From CAVXFB01 sp963760935 (GTDB lineage: Bacteria; Planctomycetota; Planctomycetia; Pirellulales; Thermoguttaceae): a DNA stretch of 64,000 nt. Numbering within the stretch: the first letter of the stretch is position 1; each line of letters opens with the position of its first letter. The translations under genes and the position numbers were made by a program. Under the pieces are notes generated by a model. That model had not been told where the DNA came from. It made no database searches and was given only the letters and a program-made list of their open reading frames with translations. Of the stretch, positions 52,701 through 60,831 are shown one piece after another. The stretch spans positions 744,001 through 808,000 of the forward strand of contig CAVXFB010000006.1 in NCBI GenBank assembly GCA_963760935.1, read 5' to 3'.

Positions 52701-53098
52701 TCACCAGCCGCGGCAACATCTGCGCGGGGCGTAGTAGGTCGAATAATACGCGGTTGCTGGCGCGTAGTACGCTGTGGTCGGCGCGTAGTACGCTGTGGTC
52801 GGCGCGTAGTACGTTGCATAGTACGACGTTGCCGGCGTGTAGTAACTCGCGTATTCGGTCGCCGGTGCATAGTATGCTGCGTACGTCGCCGCTGCGGCGC
52901 ATAATACGCTACCTGCGGCGCCGCAGGCGCATAGTAAGTGGCGTACGACGACGCGTATGCCGTGGCCGGCGCATAGTATGTGGCGTAGCTTGGCGCGACG
53001 TATGCCGTGCCCGTGCTACAGCCACACTGTGCCAGCGCCATCGAGGCGTTCGCGCCGAAGAGAACGGCTACCGCTACGATCGTCAATCGTGTCGACAT
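52701..53098 (-). pseudogene. Tyr/Ala/Pro repeat secreted protein, frame broken
   Basis: ATG 53098 opens a signal peptide (MSTRLTIVAVAVLFGANASM to LAQ) and CGCSTGTAYVAPSYATYYAP. The mature protein is made of YYAP repeats: AYYAPATEYASYYTPA, then YYAPTTAYYAPTTAYYAPAT. It ends YYAPRRCCRGW at TGA 52701. The frame shifts by one near 52895; restoring one G (CCGGCAG for CCGCAG) makes one reading frame of 132 aa. The DNA has 21-bp direct repeats (CTACTACGCGCC type). It looks like a small surface or matrix protein; function unknown. Confidence 0.65.
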
Positions 53099-53260
53099 GA
53101 TTTCCCCCTGCGTTCGTTTCTCGTGGACCCTGTCATCCAACCGCCGGGGTATTTTAGGGGGGAGGGTCCGACCAAGTCAAGAATTTTGACCTCCGACAGC
53201 GGCCGGTGTTTAGCTCTTCCGCCACGTGGGGGGGCGAGACTTTCCGCCTAGCCCGGGCGA

Positions 53261-54055
53261 CTACTCAGTCGAGTGTCCCGTTGTTCGGCCTACTCGCTCG
53301 ATCGCCGCATCGTGTCGTGCCCGTTTCTGCCGGGCGACGACCTGAGGATTGCCTTCGAGGTTTCGCAACTCCTCACGCAATTCTTGCGGCGTCATCTTCA
53401 AATCGCGCTCGCGCCGCCACCACTGGTAGGCGTAATCGAGCACTGCCAAGAGAAGCAGGGCCGTTCCAATCTTGAGCGCGGCCCAGAACACAATCTGCGT
53501 TGCGGCCGGAAGTATGCTGCCTGGAGCGAGACCGCCCAGGCCGACGAGCTGTTCGGTTTGGTGGTAAAGAACTGAGCATCCGACGGCGAACGCGATGGAA
53601 AGCTTTAGGACGCCGAATCCGAGATGAACCAGACTTGCACCCGAGTATATTCGGCCGAAACCCTGCAACGGGTTCAGCCGGCCGAAGTCGAGTGTCAGCC
53701 GTTGCGGCAAGAAGACAAAACCAGCTTGCAGCACGTGGACGATTATGCCGGCCAAGCACAATAGCCCCAGGATCGGCAGCAAGTAGCGGCCCAGCGACCA
53801 GAGTGTACTGTTCCAATGACTGACGGCGAAGCCGGCGTCGATCGTCAGCCAGGGGGCCCCGCCTAATTGGCTCCGACAATATTCAATCAGGAACGCCACC
53901 AGTCCACCGCCGAGCATCGCCAGAATCGCCAGTGCTGCTACGAGCATCGCTGCCGACGCGAGGTCCTGACTCCGCGCGACTTGCCCTTCGCGCCTCGCTT
54001 GTTGGCGTCGGTGCGGAGTCGGGTCCAAGTTCTTTTCGCCGGCGTATTCGGGCAT
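53261..54055 (-). CDS. flhB: Flagellar export protein FlhB, lacking its C-terminal domain
   Basis: 264 aa. It starts MPEYAGEKNLDPTPHRRQQA, the typical FlhB opening, followed by four membrane segments and the loop FGRLNPLQGFGRIYSGASLV. The cytoplasmic linker ERDLKMTPQELREELRNLEG is present, but the protein stops soon after (residue 264) and no NPTH autocleavage site or FlhB-C domain follows in any frame downstream. Full FlhB is about 350 aa. Without FlhB-C, substrate switching in the export gate would be lost or supplied by another protein. It is the last gene of the operon, 87 bases after fliR. Confidence 0.88.
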   Translation of the reverse strand: MPEYAGEKNLDPTPHRRQQARREGQVARSQDLASAAMLVAALAILAMLGGGLVAFLIEYCRSQLGGAPWLTIDAGFAVSHWNSTLWSLGRYLLPILGLLCLAGIIVHVLQAGFVFLPQRLTLDFGRLNPLQGFGRIYSGASLVHLGFGVLKLSIAFAVGCSVLYHQTEQLVGLGGLAPGSILPAATQIVFWAALKIGTALLLLAVLDYAYQWWRRERDLKMTPQELREELRNLEGNPQVVARQKRARHDAAIERVGRTTGHSTE

Positions 54056-54142
54056 GGGCCGCGTTAGGGAAGAGACATCAAAGTGTATTGGAGAGTATGA
54101 GCAAAGGCTGGGCAGTGTGCCGCCCAGTGGGCACCGCTGCTA

Positions 54143-54955
54143 TCACGACAGCGACAACCATTGCACGCGAATGGGCGTCTGTAAGGCATTGAGGATCGTT
54201 TCCAGGGCGGGCTGTACTTGGTCTTGGAACGCCCAAACGGCAGCGCCAAGCGTTATTGCCAGTGCCGCGAACGACAGCATCGCATTGAGGCTAAAACCGA
54301 CGGATAGGATGTTCAGTTGCGGCAGCGTTCGACCCACCAAACCGAGGATCATGGTGGAAACCAACAGTGCCGTTACGGCCGGCGCGGCCGCACGAACGCC
54401 AAGCAAGAAGCTTTGCGTAACGAGGGTTACGAAAGCCTGGCCTACAGAATTGGTAAACGTTTGGGCCATGGCGCCAGTGAATCTTCCGCTGCCGAGCGGA
54501 ATCGCTTGGAACGTGTCCAGCAGACCGGCCATTACCAGTCTGTGCCCACCCATGCAGATGAAGACGCTGACCGCTACCAGGAACATCAGCCGCGAGAAAA
54601 GCGGGACATTGCCGTCCAACGCCGGATCGAACACGTCGGCGATCGCCAGCCCACTGGCCTGGGCGATCAATTCGCCGGCCAGCGTCATGCCGTGGATGAG
54701 GATCAGGATGCCGAGCCCCAGGCACGCACCGATCATCGCTTCGCCGCCGAGCAGCAGGAGATAGCAGACGACGTTGCCGGGCGTCTCGATGGTCGCATGC
54801 CACTGCGAAGGCACGATGAGCATCGCCAACGCCGCCGCCAATAGCACGCGGACACGCAATGGGACCTGTTGGGTGCCATAAACGGGCGCCGTCATAATCA
54901 AGCCCGCGACGCGAGCGAGCACGAGCGTGAACATGATTAGTTGGGCTTCATTCAT
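54143..54955 (-). CDS. fliR: Flagellar biosynthetic protein FliR
   Basis: 270 aa from ATG 54955 (MNEAQLIMFTLVLARVAGLI). Six hydrophobic segments; conserved LASGLAIADVF-like region (AQASGLAIADVFDPAL), FTNSVGQAFVTLVTQSFLLG and GRTLPQLNILSVGFSLNAML. FliR is a core subunit of the FliPQR export gate in the flagellar basal body. It is placed 78 bases after fliQ. Confidence 0.93.
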   Translation of the reverse strand: MNEAQLIMFTLVLARVAGLIMTAPVYGTQQVPLRVRVLLAAALAMLIVPSQWHATIETPGNVVCYLLLLGGEAMIGACLGLGILILIHGMTLAGELIAQASGLAIADVFDPALDGNVPLFSRLMFLVAVSVFICMGGHRLVMAGLLDTFQAIPLGSGRFTGAMAQTFTNSVGQAFVTLVTQSFLLGVRAAAPAVTALLVSTMILGLVGRTLPQLNILSVGFSLNAMLSFAALAITLGAAVWAFQDQVQPALETILNALQTPIRVQWLSLS

Positions 54956-55033
54956 CGCAATTTGGCGTCGACATCCGGCGAGATTCATCGCTTTGCGCCG
55001 GCCAACATCCGCGCGCGCAGGACGACATCGTCT

Positions 55034-55300
55034 TCAGAACCGGCCTGGGATGCCGGCAATCAAGTCGTTGGTGTATTGAATCATGTGTGCAATGAGCCAA
55101 GGAAGCGACGCGCTCAGAACCAATACCATGACGACGATCTTCGGCACGAACGACACGGTTTGCTCCTGGATCTGCGTTAGTGCCTGGAACAGGCCGATGA
55201 GCAGGCCGACAACAAGCCCGGCAACCAGCACTGGCGACCCGACCAGCAGCATCGTCCATAGCGCTTGCCGGCCGAGTCCGATCGCTTCCTGGGGATCCAC
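55034..55300 (-). CDS. fliQ: Flagellar biosynthetic protein FliQ
   Basis: 88 aa with two membrane helices. It starts MDPQEAIGLGRQALWTMLLV and has the hallmark GLLIGLFQALTQIQEQTVSF, which forms the export gate hairpin, and FVPKIVVMVLVL. Gap of 11 bases from fliP. Confidence 0.95.
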   Translation of the reverse strand: MDPQEAIGLGRQALWTMLLVGSPVLVAGLVVGLLIGLFQALTQIQEQTVSFVPKIVVMVLVLSASLPWLIAHMIQYTNDLIAGIPGRF

Positions 55301-55311
55301 GGGCGTTCCTC

Positions 55312-56124
55312 TTACATAAACGGTTGAAAGCTTTGCAGCAACATGCCGACGATGAGGTGCCAGCCGTCGACTAGTACGAACAACAGTAGCTTGAGAGGCA
55401 AGGAAACCAGCACGGGCGGCACCATCAACATGCCCATCGAAACCATTACGCTGGCCACGACCATGTCGAGAATCAGAAACGGCAAGTAGATTTGAAAGCC
55501 GATCAGGAACGCCGTCTTCAGTTCGCTCAGCATGAAGGCGGGCAGCAACGCTTGCAGCGGCACGTCGTCATAGCTTGTCGGCGCTGTGTGGTGCGGCAGG
55601 TAGCTCATGAAGAGCCAGACGTCGTCGGTGTTCTTCGTGGTTTCGATCTGCATGCTCATGAAGCGACGCACGGGAGCCACGCCCGCCTTAAGAGCCTGCT
55701 CCGCGCCAACTTGATGCTGCGTGTAGGGCACAACGGCTTCGTCATAGACTTGTTTCCACACGGGTGTCATGACCAACAGCGTGAGGAACAGCGACAATGT
55801 GGTGATGACTTGCGTGGGTGGCAGATTTTGCGTGCCGATTGCCTGACGCAGCAGGCTGAGCACGACCACGATGCGAACGTAGCAGGTAGTCATTAGCAGC
55901 GCTGCCGGTGCGAGGCTGAGCACCGTCAGGAGGAACATGACTTGAAGCGTCGAACTCAGGCCTTCGGGACTCGTCCAGCCTTTGGGACCGGCCGTCAAGC
56001 CATCCGGCAGATTCATCGATAGCGATTGATTGGCCGGCGGACTCACCGCTTTCTCGGCCTTAGCGGCAGCCGAAAAACCGAGGCAAGCCAATAGCAACAG
56101 GGCAACCAGTCCGCGCTTATGCAT
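55312..56124 (-). CDS. fliP: Flagellar biosynthetic protein FliP
   Basis: 270 aa. A cleavable signal (MHKRGLVALLLLACLGFSAA) precedes the FliP domain. Family landmarks are TTCYVRIVVVLSLLRQAIGT, TLSLFLTLLVMTPVWKQVYD, LPAFMLSELKTAFLIGFQIY and LPFLILDMVVASVMVSMGMM-type. FliP forms the pentameric core of the export gate with FliQ and FliR. Its start overlaps the end of fliO by 8 bases, showing coupling. Confidence 0.96.
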   Translation of the reverse strand: MHKRGLVALLLLACLGFSAAAKAEKAVSPPANQSLSMNLPDGLTAGPKGWTSPEGLSSTLQVMFLLTVLSLAPAALLMTTCYVRIVVVLSLLRQAIGTQNLPPTQVITTLSLFLTLLVMTPVWKQVYDEAVVPYTQHQVGAEQALKAGVAPVRRFMSMQIETTKNTDDVWLFMSYLPHHTAPTSYDDVPLQALLPAFMLSELKTAFLIGFQIYLPFLILDMVVASVMVSMGMLMVPPVLVSLPLKLLLFVLVDGWHLIVGMLLQSFQPFM

Positions 56125-56731
56125 TGCGGTCCTCCCGTTCGCCGGCGCCGATGGAGCGGTGGCGGCAGAGGGAGACCAGACGCTCGACCTCGTCCTGGTC
56201 GCTGATTTCCGTCAAAGTCGAGACGCCGGCGCCGTTAGCGGCGATAGAGACCAGCAACACCTTGTTGCCACAGCGGAGCAGATGCACATATTGACGATTG
56301 CCCAAGGAGCCGCGTCCCAGCAATTCAAACGTTTCAGGCGGCAAGGCGGCCAGTCCGTTGGGCGAGGCCCGCCGCATCAGCCAGACAATTAACACGAACA
56401 CGCCGAGTACAACCGCCAAGCTGCTGCCCACGGTGACAAGCGACTGATATCCGCCGGGCCGTTTACCGTCCTCGCCGGTCATCGCGGCCGCGCGGGGCTT
56501 CAGCGGCAGAGGCGCCGATGTGTCGACAGACCGTACCGGATCGGGTGGCAGCAATTTCGGCCCGGCCCCGCTATTGCCGTTGGCCTGCTCGGCATCTAGC
56601 CGCTGATAGACCACCGGCGACACGCCGCCGGGCCGTGAAGTCAACGTAGGGTCGAAGCCGCCTTGGGCCCAAAGCGCAGCCGGATAGGCACAGAACACGA
56701 TTATCGCGATGGCCGGCGCCTTTAGCGACAT
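56117..56731 (-). CDS. fliO: Flagellar protein FliO
   Basis: 204 aa, with a signal-like N-terminus and a long Pro-rich linker. One membrane helix follows (SSLAVVLGVFVLIVWLMRRA), then a small cytoplasmic FliO domain (ETFELLGRGSLGNRQYVHLL and CGNKVLLVSIAANGAGV). FliO assists FliP assembly. Start overlaps the fliN end by 10 bases. Confidence 0.88.
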   Translation of the reverse strand: MSLKAPAIAIIVFCAYPAALWAQGGFDPTLTSRPGGVSPVVYQRLDAEQANGNSGAGPKLLPPDPVRSVDTSAPLPLKPRAAAMTGEDGKRPGGYQSLVTVGSSLAVVLGVFVLIVWLMRRASPNGLAALPPETFELLGRGSLGNRQYVHLLRCGNKVLLVSIAANGAGVSTLTEISDQDEVERLVSLCRHRSIGAGEREDRNA

Positions 56732-57126
56732 TGGCGTACTTCCTTCTGGCCGGACAATTCCACGACTCGAAACGCCAGGTGACCGTCGAGCATCAGGGGC
56801 TCGGCGCGAGCAATCCGCCGATCGCCGGCATAGATTTCGACCAGCGCGTCGGCCTCCATGTCCAGCGGAACGATCGAACCCTTGCGCAGACGGACGGCGG
56901 CCTCCCGGTCGAGGCGTGCGCGGCCAAGCTCCATGCGAAGTTGGAGCATCTCGCTCTCGGCAGACGCCAAGCTATTGGGCGGCACTGCGGTCTCGGTTTT
57001 GCCAAGTTCGCCCCATTGAATCGTTTCCGCGCCGCTTGGCACTTCGCCTGTGGCCGATGGCAGCGAAATCGATGCCAACGTGTGCTGCGCGGCCGTGAGC
57101 CAATCTGTAGCCTGTTCAAACGCCAT
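56722..57126 (-). CDS. fliN: Flagellar motor switch protein FliN
   Basis: 134 aa, preceded by GGAGG. The C-terminal 75 residues are a SpoA/FliN domain (LRMELGRARLDREAAVRLRK then GSIVPLDMEADALVEIYAGD). FliN forms the lower C-ring with FliM and FliG. No fliM lies in this window, so it must be elsewhere or the ring differs. Confidence 0.85.
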   Translation of the reverse strand: MAFEQATDWLTAAQHTLASISLPSATGEVPSGAETIQWGELGKTETAVPPNSLASAESEMLQLRMELGRARLDREAAVRLRKGSIVPLDMEADALVEIYAGDRRIARAEPLMLDGHLAFRVVELSGQKEVRQCR

Positions 57127-57198
57127 TCAATTCCTCCGGAACGGATTGTCTCTATGCCGCGGGGGCAGCCGCTGCACTGCCACTCAGCGACGAGTGTG

Positions 57199-57648
57199 TC
57201 ATTGCTGCTCCCAGGCCGATTGTTCGTCGCGACGCTTCCTCGAGGTGTTTGCCCTCCTGCCGGTCGTCTTCTTGGCGATGCGCCTGCACTGGTTTTCACG
57301 CAGTTTGTCGATCACCTGAAGTTCGCGTTCGGCTTCGACCAACTCTTGATGGCGGCGGTCGATTTCGTCGGCCAGCGTCTGCCGTTGCTGTCGGAGCTCT
57401 GCTGCGCCGGCTCGCAATGAAGCGGCATACTGTTGAACCTGGAGCAATCGGCGAACGTCGATCACGCCCGGTCTCGCAGCCGTGCGACATTCGAGTTGCA
57501 ACTGCGACTGTTCTTGCTCGATGCGGCCCAGACGCGATTGGAGTTCTGCATCGGCGCGGCGCACTTCGGCCAGCTCGGCCTGGCGCTGGTCACGCGTCGA
57601 CTGGCGGACCTGCAATAACGTTTCAAGTCGAAAATGAAACTTGGACAT
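57199..57648 (-). CDS. fliJ: Flagellar export chaperone FliJ
   Basis: 149 aa, almost entirely an antiparallel coiled coil: MSKFHFRLETLLQVRQSTRD then heptads such as LAEVRRADAELQSRLGRIEQ. The length and opening MxxFxFRLExLLxxR are standard for FliJ, the stalk of the FliI ATPase. Gap of 35 bases from fliI. Confidence 0.85.
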   Translation of the reverse strand: MSKFHFRLETLLQVRQSTRDQRQAELAEVRRADAELQSRLGRIEQEQSQLQLECRTAARPGVIDVRRLLQVQQYAASLRAGAAELRQQRQTLADEIDRRHQELVEAERELQVIDKLRENQCRRIAKKTTGRRANTSRKRRDEQSAWEQQ

Positions 57649-57683
57649 GGTTTAGTCGGCGACGGGAGTCGTTTCCTGGATGC

Positions 57684-59009
57684 TTATGCCTTCTTAGCCA
57701 GATGATTGCGATAGGTTTGATAGAGTGCCAAGAGTTGCGTCTTGGCGTCTGCCAGCGTGGACGGCTCCTCCACCGATTGGCGCAAATAGCGATTCACGTC
57801 GTCCTGCATGGCGATCGCGGCATCGACACTTGCGTTGCTGCCATGGCGATAGGCGCCGATGGAAATCAGGTCCTGATGGTCGCGGTAGGCCGCCAAGAGA
57901 TCGCGGAGGGCGTACGTGGCGTCGCGGTGCTCGGCGTCGGTGACGTCGGGTAGTAATCGGCTAACGCTTTCCAACACGTCAATCGCCGGAAAGTGGCCGC
58001 GTGAGCTCAGCTTGCGCGATAACCACGTATGGCCGTCCAGCAGGCCTCGGACGGCGTCGCTGATCGGCTCGTTCGGATCGTCGGCTTCCACCAGCACGGA
58101 ATAGAATGCCGTGATGCTGCCCCGCGTGCTGCAACCTGCACGCTCGACAAGCTTTGGCAGCATGGCAAAGACCGACGGTGTGAAGCCGCGCGTCGTGGGC
58201 GGCTCACCGGCAGCCAGCCCGATCTCGCGTTGGGCCAGCGCAAAGCGCGTGAGCGAGTCCATCAGGAGCAGCACGTCCTTGCCCTGATCGCGAAAATGCT
58301 CGGCGATGGCCGTCGCCGTGGATGCAGCCTGTATCCGCAGCAACGCCGGTTGGTTGCTGGTGGCTACGACGACGATACTTTTGGCCAGGCCAGCCGGTCC
58401 GAGATCGCGTTCGAGAAATTGATTCACCTCTCGGCCGCGCTCGCCGATCAGCGCGATCACGATCACGTCGGCAGACGTGTAGCGCGACATCATCCCCAGC
58501 AGCACGCTCTTGCCAACGCCGGAGCCGGAGAAGATCCCCATCCGCTGCCCCTTGCCACACGTCAACAGCCCGTCGATCGCGCGAACGCCCGTAGCCAAGG
58601 GCCGGTCGATGCGAGGTCGCGTGCAAGGATCGGGCGGGGCACGATGAAGCGACGACCGATCGCCGAGCGCCGGTTGCGGCTTGCCGTCGATGGCATTGCC
58701 TTCGGCATCGATCACGCGGCCGAGCAGTTCGGGCCCGACACGCAGCCAGCGAGTGGTCTGCATCAGCCTCACCCGGTTGCCGCGGCGCACGCCGCTCAAG
58801 TCGCTCAACGGGTAGAGCACGGTAAGTTCGTCGCGAAAACCGACCACCTCGGCCAACAGCGGTGAACCGGATTGCCGTTGAATCTCCGCCACCGCGCCGA
58901 CGGGAGCAGGAAAACCGGCTGCCGAAACCGTCGTGCCGATCGTCTGCGCGACGCTGCCGGTCAGCCCGGTAGGCATGACGTGGTCAAGTTGTTCGCAAAG
59001 TTTGAGCAT
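57684..59009 (-). CDS. fliI: Flagellum-specific ATPase FliI
   Basis: 441 aa. Walker A is GIFSGSGVGKSVLLGMMSRY and Walker B is KDVLLLMDSLTRFALAQREI. Further landmarks are GERGREVNQFLERDLG and DGHTWLSRKLSSRGHFPAID, as in the F1-beta-like export ATPase. It energises export of flagellar substrates with FliH and FliJ. Gap of 66 bases from the repaired end of fliH. Confidence 0.97.
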   Translation of the reverse strand: MLKLCEQLDHVMPTGLTGSVAQTIGTTVSAAGFPAPVGAVAEIQRQSGSPLLAEVVGFRDELTVLYPLSDLSGVRRGNRVRLMQTTRWLRVGPELLGRVIDAEGNAIDGKPQPALGDRSSLHRAPPDPCTRPRIDRPLATGVRAIDGLLTCGKGQRMGIFSGSGVGKSVLLGMMSRYTSADVIVIALIGERGREVNQFLERDLGPAGLAKSIVVVATSNQPALLRIQAASTATAIAEHFRDQGKDVLLLMDSLTRFALAQREIGLAAGEPPTTRGFTPSVFAMLPKLVERAGCSTRGSITAFYSVLVEADDPNEPISDAVRGLLDGHTWLSRKLSSRGHFPAIDVLESVSRLLPDVTDAEHRDATYALRDLLAAYRDHQDLISIGAYRHGSNASVDAAIAMQDDVNRYLRQSVEEPSTLADAKTQLLALYQTYRNHLAKKA

Positions 59010-59075
59010 AACGCGGGAACGTAGCGGATGTGTGCCTGAAAGCCAGCACGGCGGACCGTCCGAGCCGTAGCAGTA

Positions 59076-59718
59076 CTAGCGGGTCAGTTCCTCTTCAATT
59101 CTTGCTAGTTGCGTTTCAAACTGCTGGTCAATCGAGCCGAAGCGGGTTGCGACACGGCAACCGCCTCGGCTGACAGTCGGGTCCGGAGCCACTTCGGCCT
59201 TACCCAACGATGATGTGGCGTCAACGAGCGATTGCACTTGCACCGAGCAAAGCATGATCTTCGGGATTCATATGCAGCCGAATGCTGGGGCTTCCGGCTG
59301 CCAGTTCCAGTGCTTCGCGTACTAGCGATAGCGTGATCTCCGGCTGGTGGTGGACTTCACGGCGGATCACCCGCGCCGCAATTGCGGTGGCGAGATGAAC
59401 CGCGCTCGTCTCCCAGTGGGAAAGCCAGGCCTGACGCGTCTGCCGCAGGTCGTCGGCGGCTTGCCGAAGTGCCGCCAGCGCCGGGGCCAAGTGCTTGCCG
59501 ACCATCTCGTCAACCGCTTGCAGCGCCGCTTGGCGTCCCTCGTCGGCCGCACGTTGCCGAATCGATTCCGCGTCCTGCCGTGCCTCTTCGATCAGTTCCG
59601 AGGCATCGGCTTTCACTTCAGCCAAGTACTGGCCTGCCTGGGCAACGATGTCGTCCAAGTTCATCGTCACACCACGCGGGGCGTGTGACGCATCGGTGGC
59701 TCGTAGAATAGTGGCCAT
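59076..59718 (-). pseudogene. fliH: Flagellar assembly protein FliH, frame broken
   Basis: Starts MATILRATDASHAPRGVTMN. A long helical region follows (YLAEVKADASELIEEARQDA, AADDLRQTRQAWLSHWETSA), then the C-terminal domain IRLHMNPEDHALLGAS. The open frame stops at 59221, but the natural end (SLVDATSSLGKAEVAPDPTV, VSRGGCRVATRFGSIDQQFE, RIEEELTR) continues in the next frame to a TAG at 59076. Adding one GC (GTGCGCAA for GTGCAA near 59236) joins both. FliH regulates FliI. Joined length is about 214 aa. Confidence 0.85.
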
Positions 59719-59781
59719 AAACGGGTATCAACGTCTTTTCAGGGGAGGCGACCGGCGTCGCCCATCTGTTCAACTGTCGTG

Positions 59782-60828
59782 CTATGCTGCCGCGGCGCGA
59801 TGGGTCTGACTTCGCAGTTTGTGCCGCGCTATTTCCGCGATCTGACGCCGGGCATCCTCAAGGTCGCTAAGGCGGATCGGTTCCGGGCAGTCGAGTTTGC
59901 GGCGGAGGAGTTTAGCTTCGCGCGGCATCATGCGGCGCAGGATTCGCTCGACCAGTTGCGGCGCGGCGCCCAACAACGCAGCCTGGGCCACTTGAGGATC
60001 AGCCGCGCGAAATACGGCCAGCAAGGCGGCGTCATCAAACTGGGCAAGGTCATCAAACTCGAACGGCCGTCGCCCGAGCCGCTCGGCCAGCGGCTCGTCG
60101 TATTCCGCGAGATTGTCGAGAATCGAATTGGCAAGACCGCTTTCGCACGAAGCGAGAATGTTGGCAACCGTATCGCGGCCCGCCGCGCGTCCTTGCTCGT
60201 TGGCAAACAGCCGTGAGAGGCGCGCCTCCAATGCCTGCTCAACGTCTCGCAATGTCTCCGGGTCCGTACTCTCTAGCTCCACCAGTCGGTGCACGACCTC
60301 GACTTGCTGTGGCGGCGCCAAATGGGCCAATACGTCGCCGGCCTGCTGCGGCGGCAGGTGCGACAGCACCAAGGCGATGGCCTGTGGCCGTTCACCACTG
60401 AGCAGCCTTGCGAGGTTCTCGTCCTCGGCTTCGTGGAGAAAACCGAACGGTAGCGATGCGTCACTGGCTCTACCGGAAGACACCGCCGGAACCATTGATT
60501 CTTCTTCATTTGCAAGCAAGGGCCGCGCCTGTAGCTCGTTTCCACCTTGAGCTGGTAGCAGCGATTGCCCCACGGGGCCCTCTAGATCGATTCCTGCCGG
60601 ACATTGACCGGGAACCATCGTTTGAATGCGGCGGAAATCGTCGATGACCTGCTGCCGCCGCTCGATACCAATATCGTCGATCTCCGCGACGGCCTGGCGG
60701 ACCAAGTCGGCGCACTCGGGGTCCAACTGCTCCAGCAACAGATCCGCCGTCGCTTCGTCGAGGCTGGCCACGAGGATAGCCGCTCGTTGGATTCCCGCGA
60801 CGTTCATGTCATTGCTGGCGGCGATCAT
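59782..60828 (-). CDS. fliG: Flagellar motor switch protein FliG
   Basis: 348 aa. The N-terminal domain (GIQRAAILVASLDEATADLL) is followed by the middle domain with the EHPQ-like motif ERPQAIALVLSHLPPQQAGD. The C-terminal domain carries torque-helix charged residues (ILRRMMPREAKLLRRKLDCP). An extra loop of about 40 residues between N and middle domains is rich in Gly/Gln/Ser. It starts 3 bases after the fliF stop. Confidence 0.93.
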   Translation of the reverse strand: MIAASNDMNVAGIQRAAILVASLDEATADLLLEQLDPECADLVRQAVAEIDDIGIERRQQVIDDFRRIQTMVPGQCPAGIDLEGPVGQSLLPAQGGNELQARPLLANEEESMVPAVSSGRASDASLPFGFLHEAEDENLARLLSGERPQAIALVLSHLPPQQAGDVLAHLAPPQQVEVVHRLVELESTDPETLRDVEQALEARLSRLFANEQGRAAGRDTVANILASCESGLANSILDNLAEYDEPLAERLGRRPFEFDDLAQFDDAALLAVFRAADPQVAQAALLGAAPQLVERILRRMMPREAKLLRRKLDCPEPIRLSDLEDARRQIAEIARHKLRSQTHRAAAA

Positions 60829-60831
60829 GGT

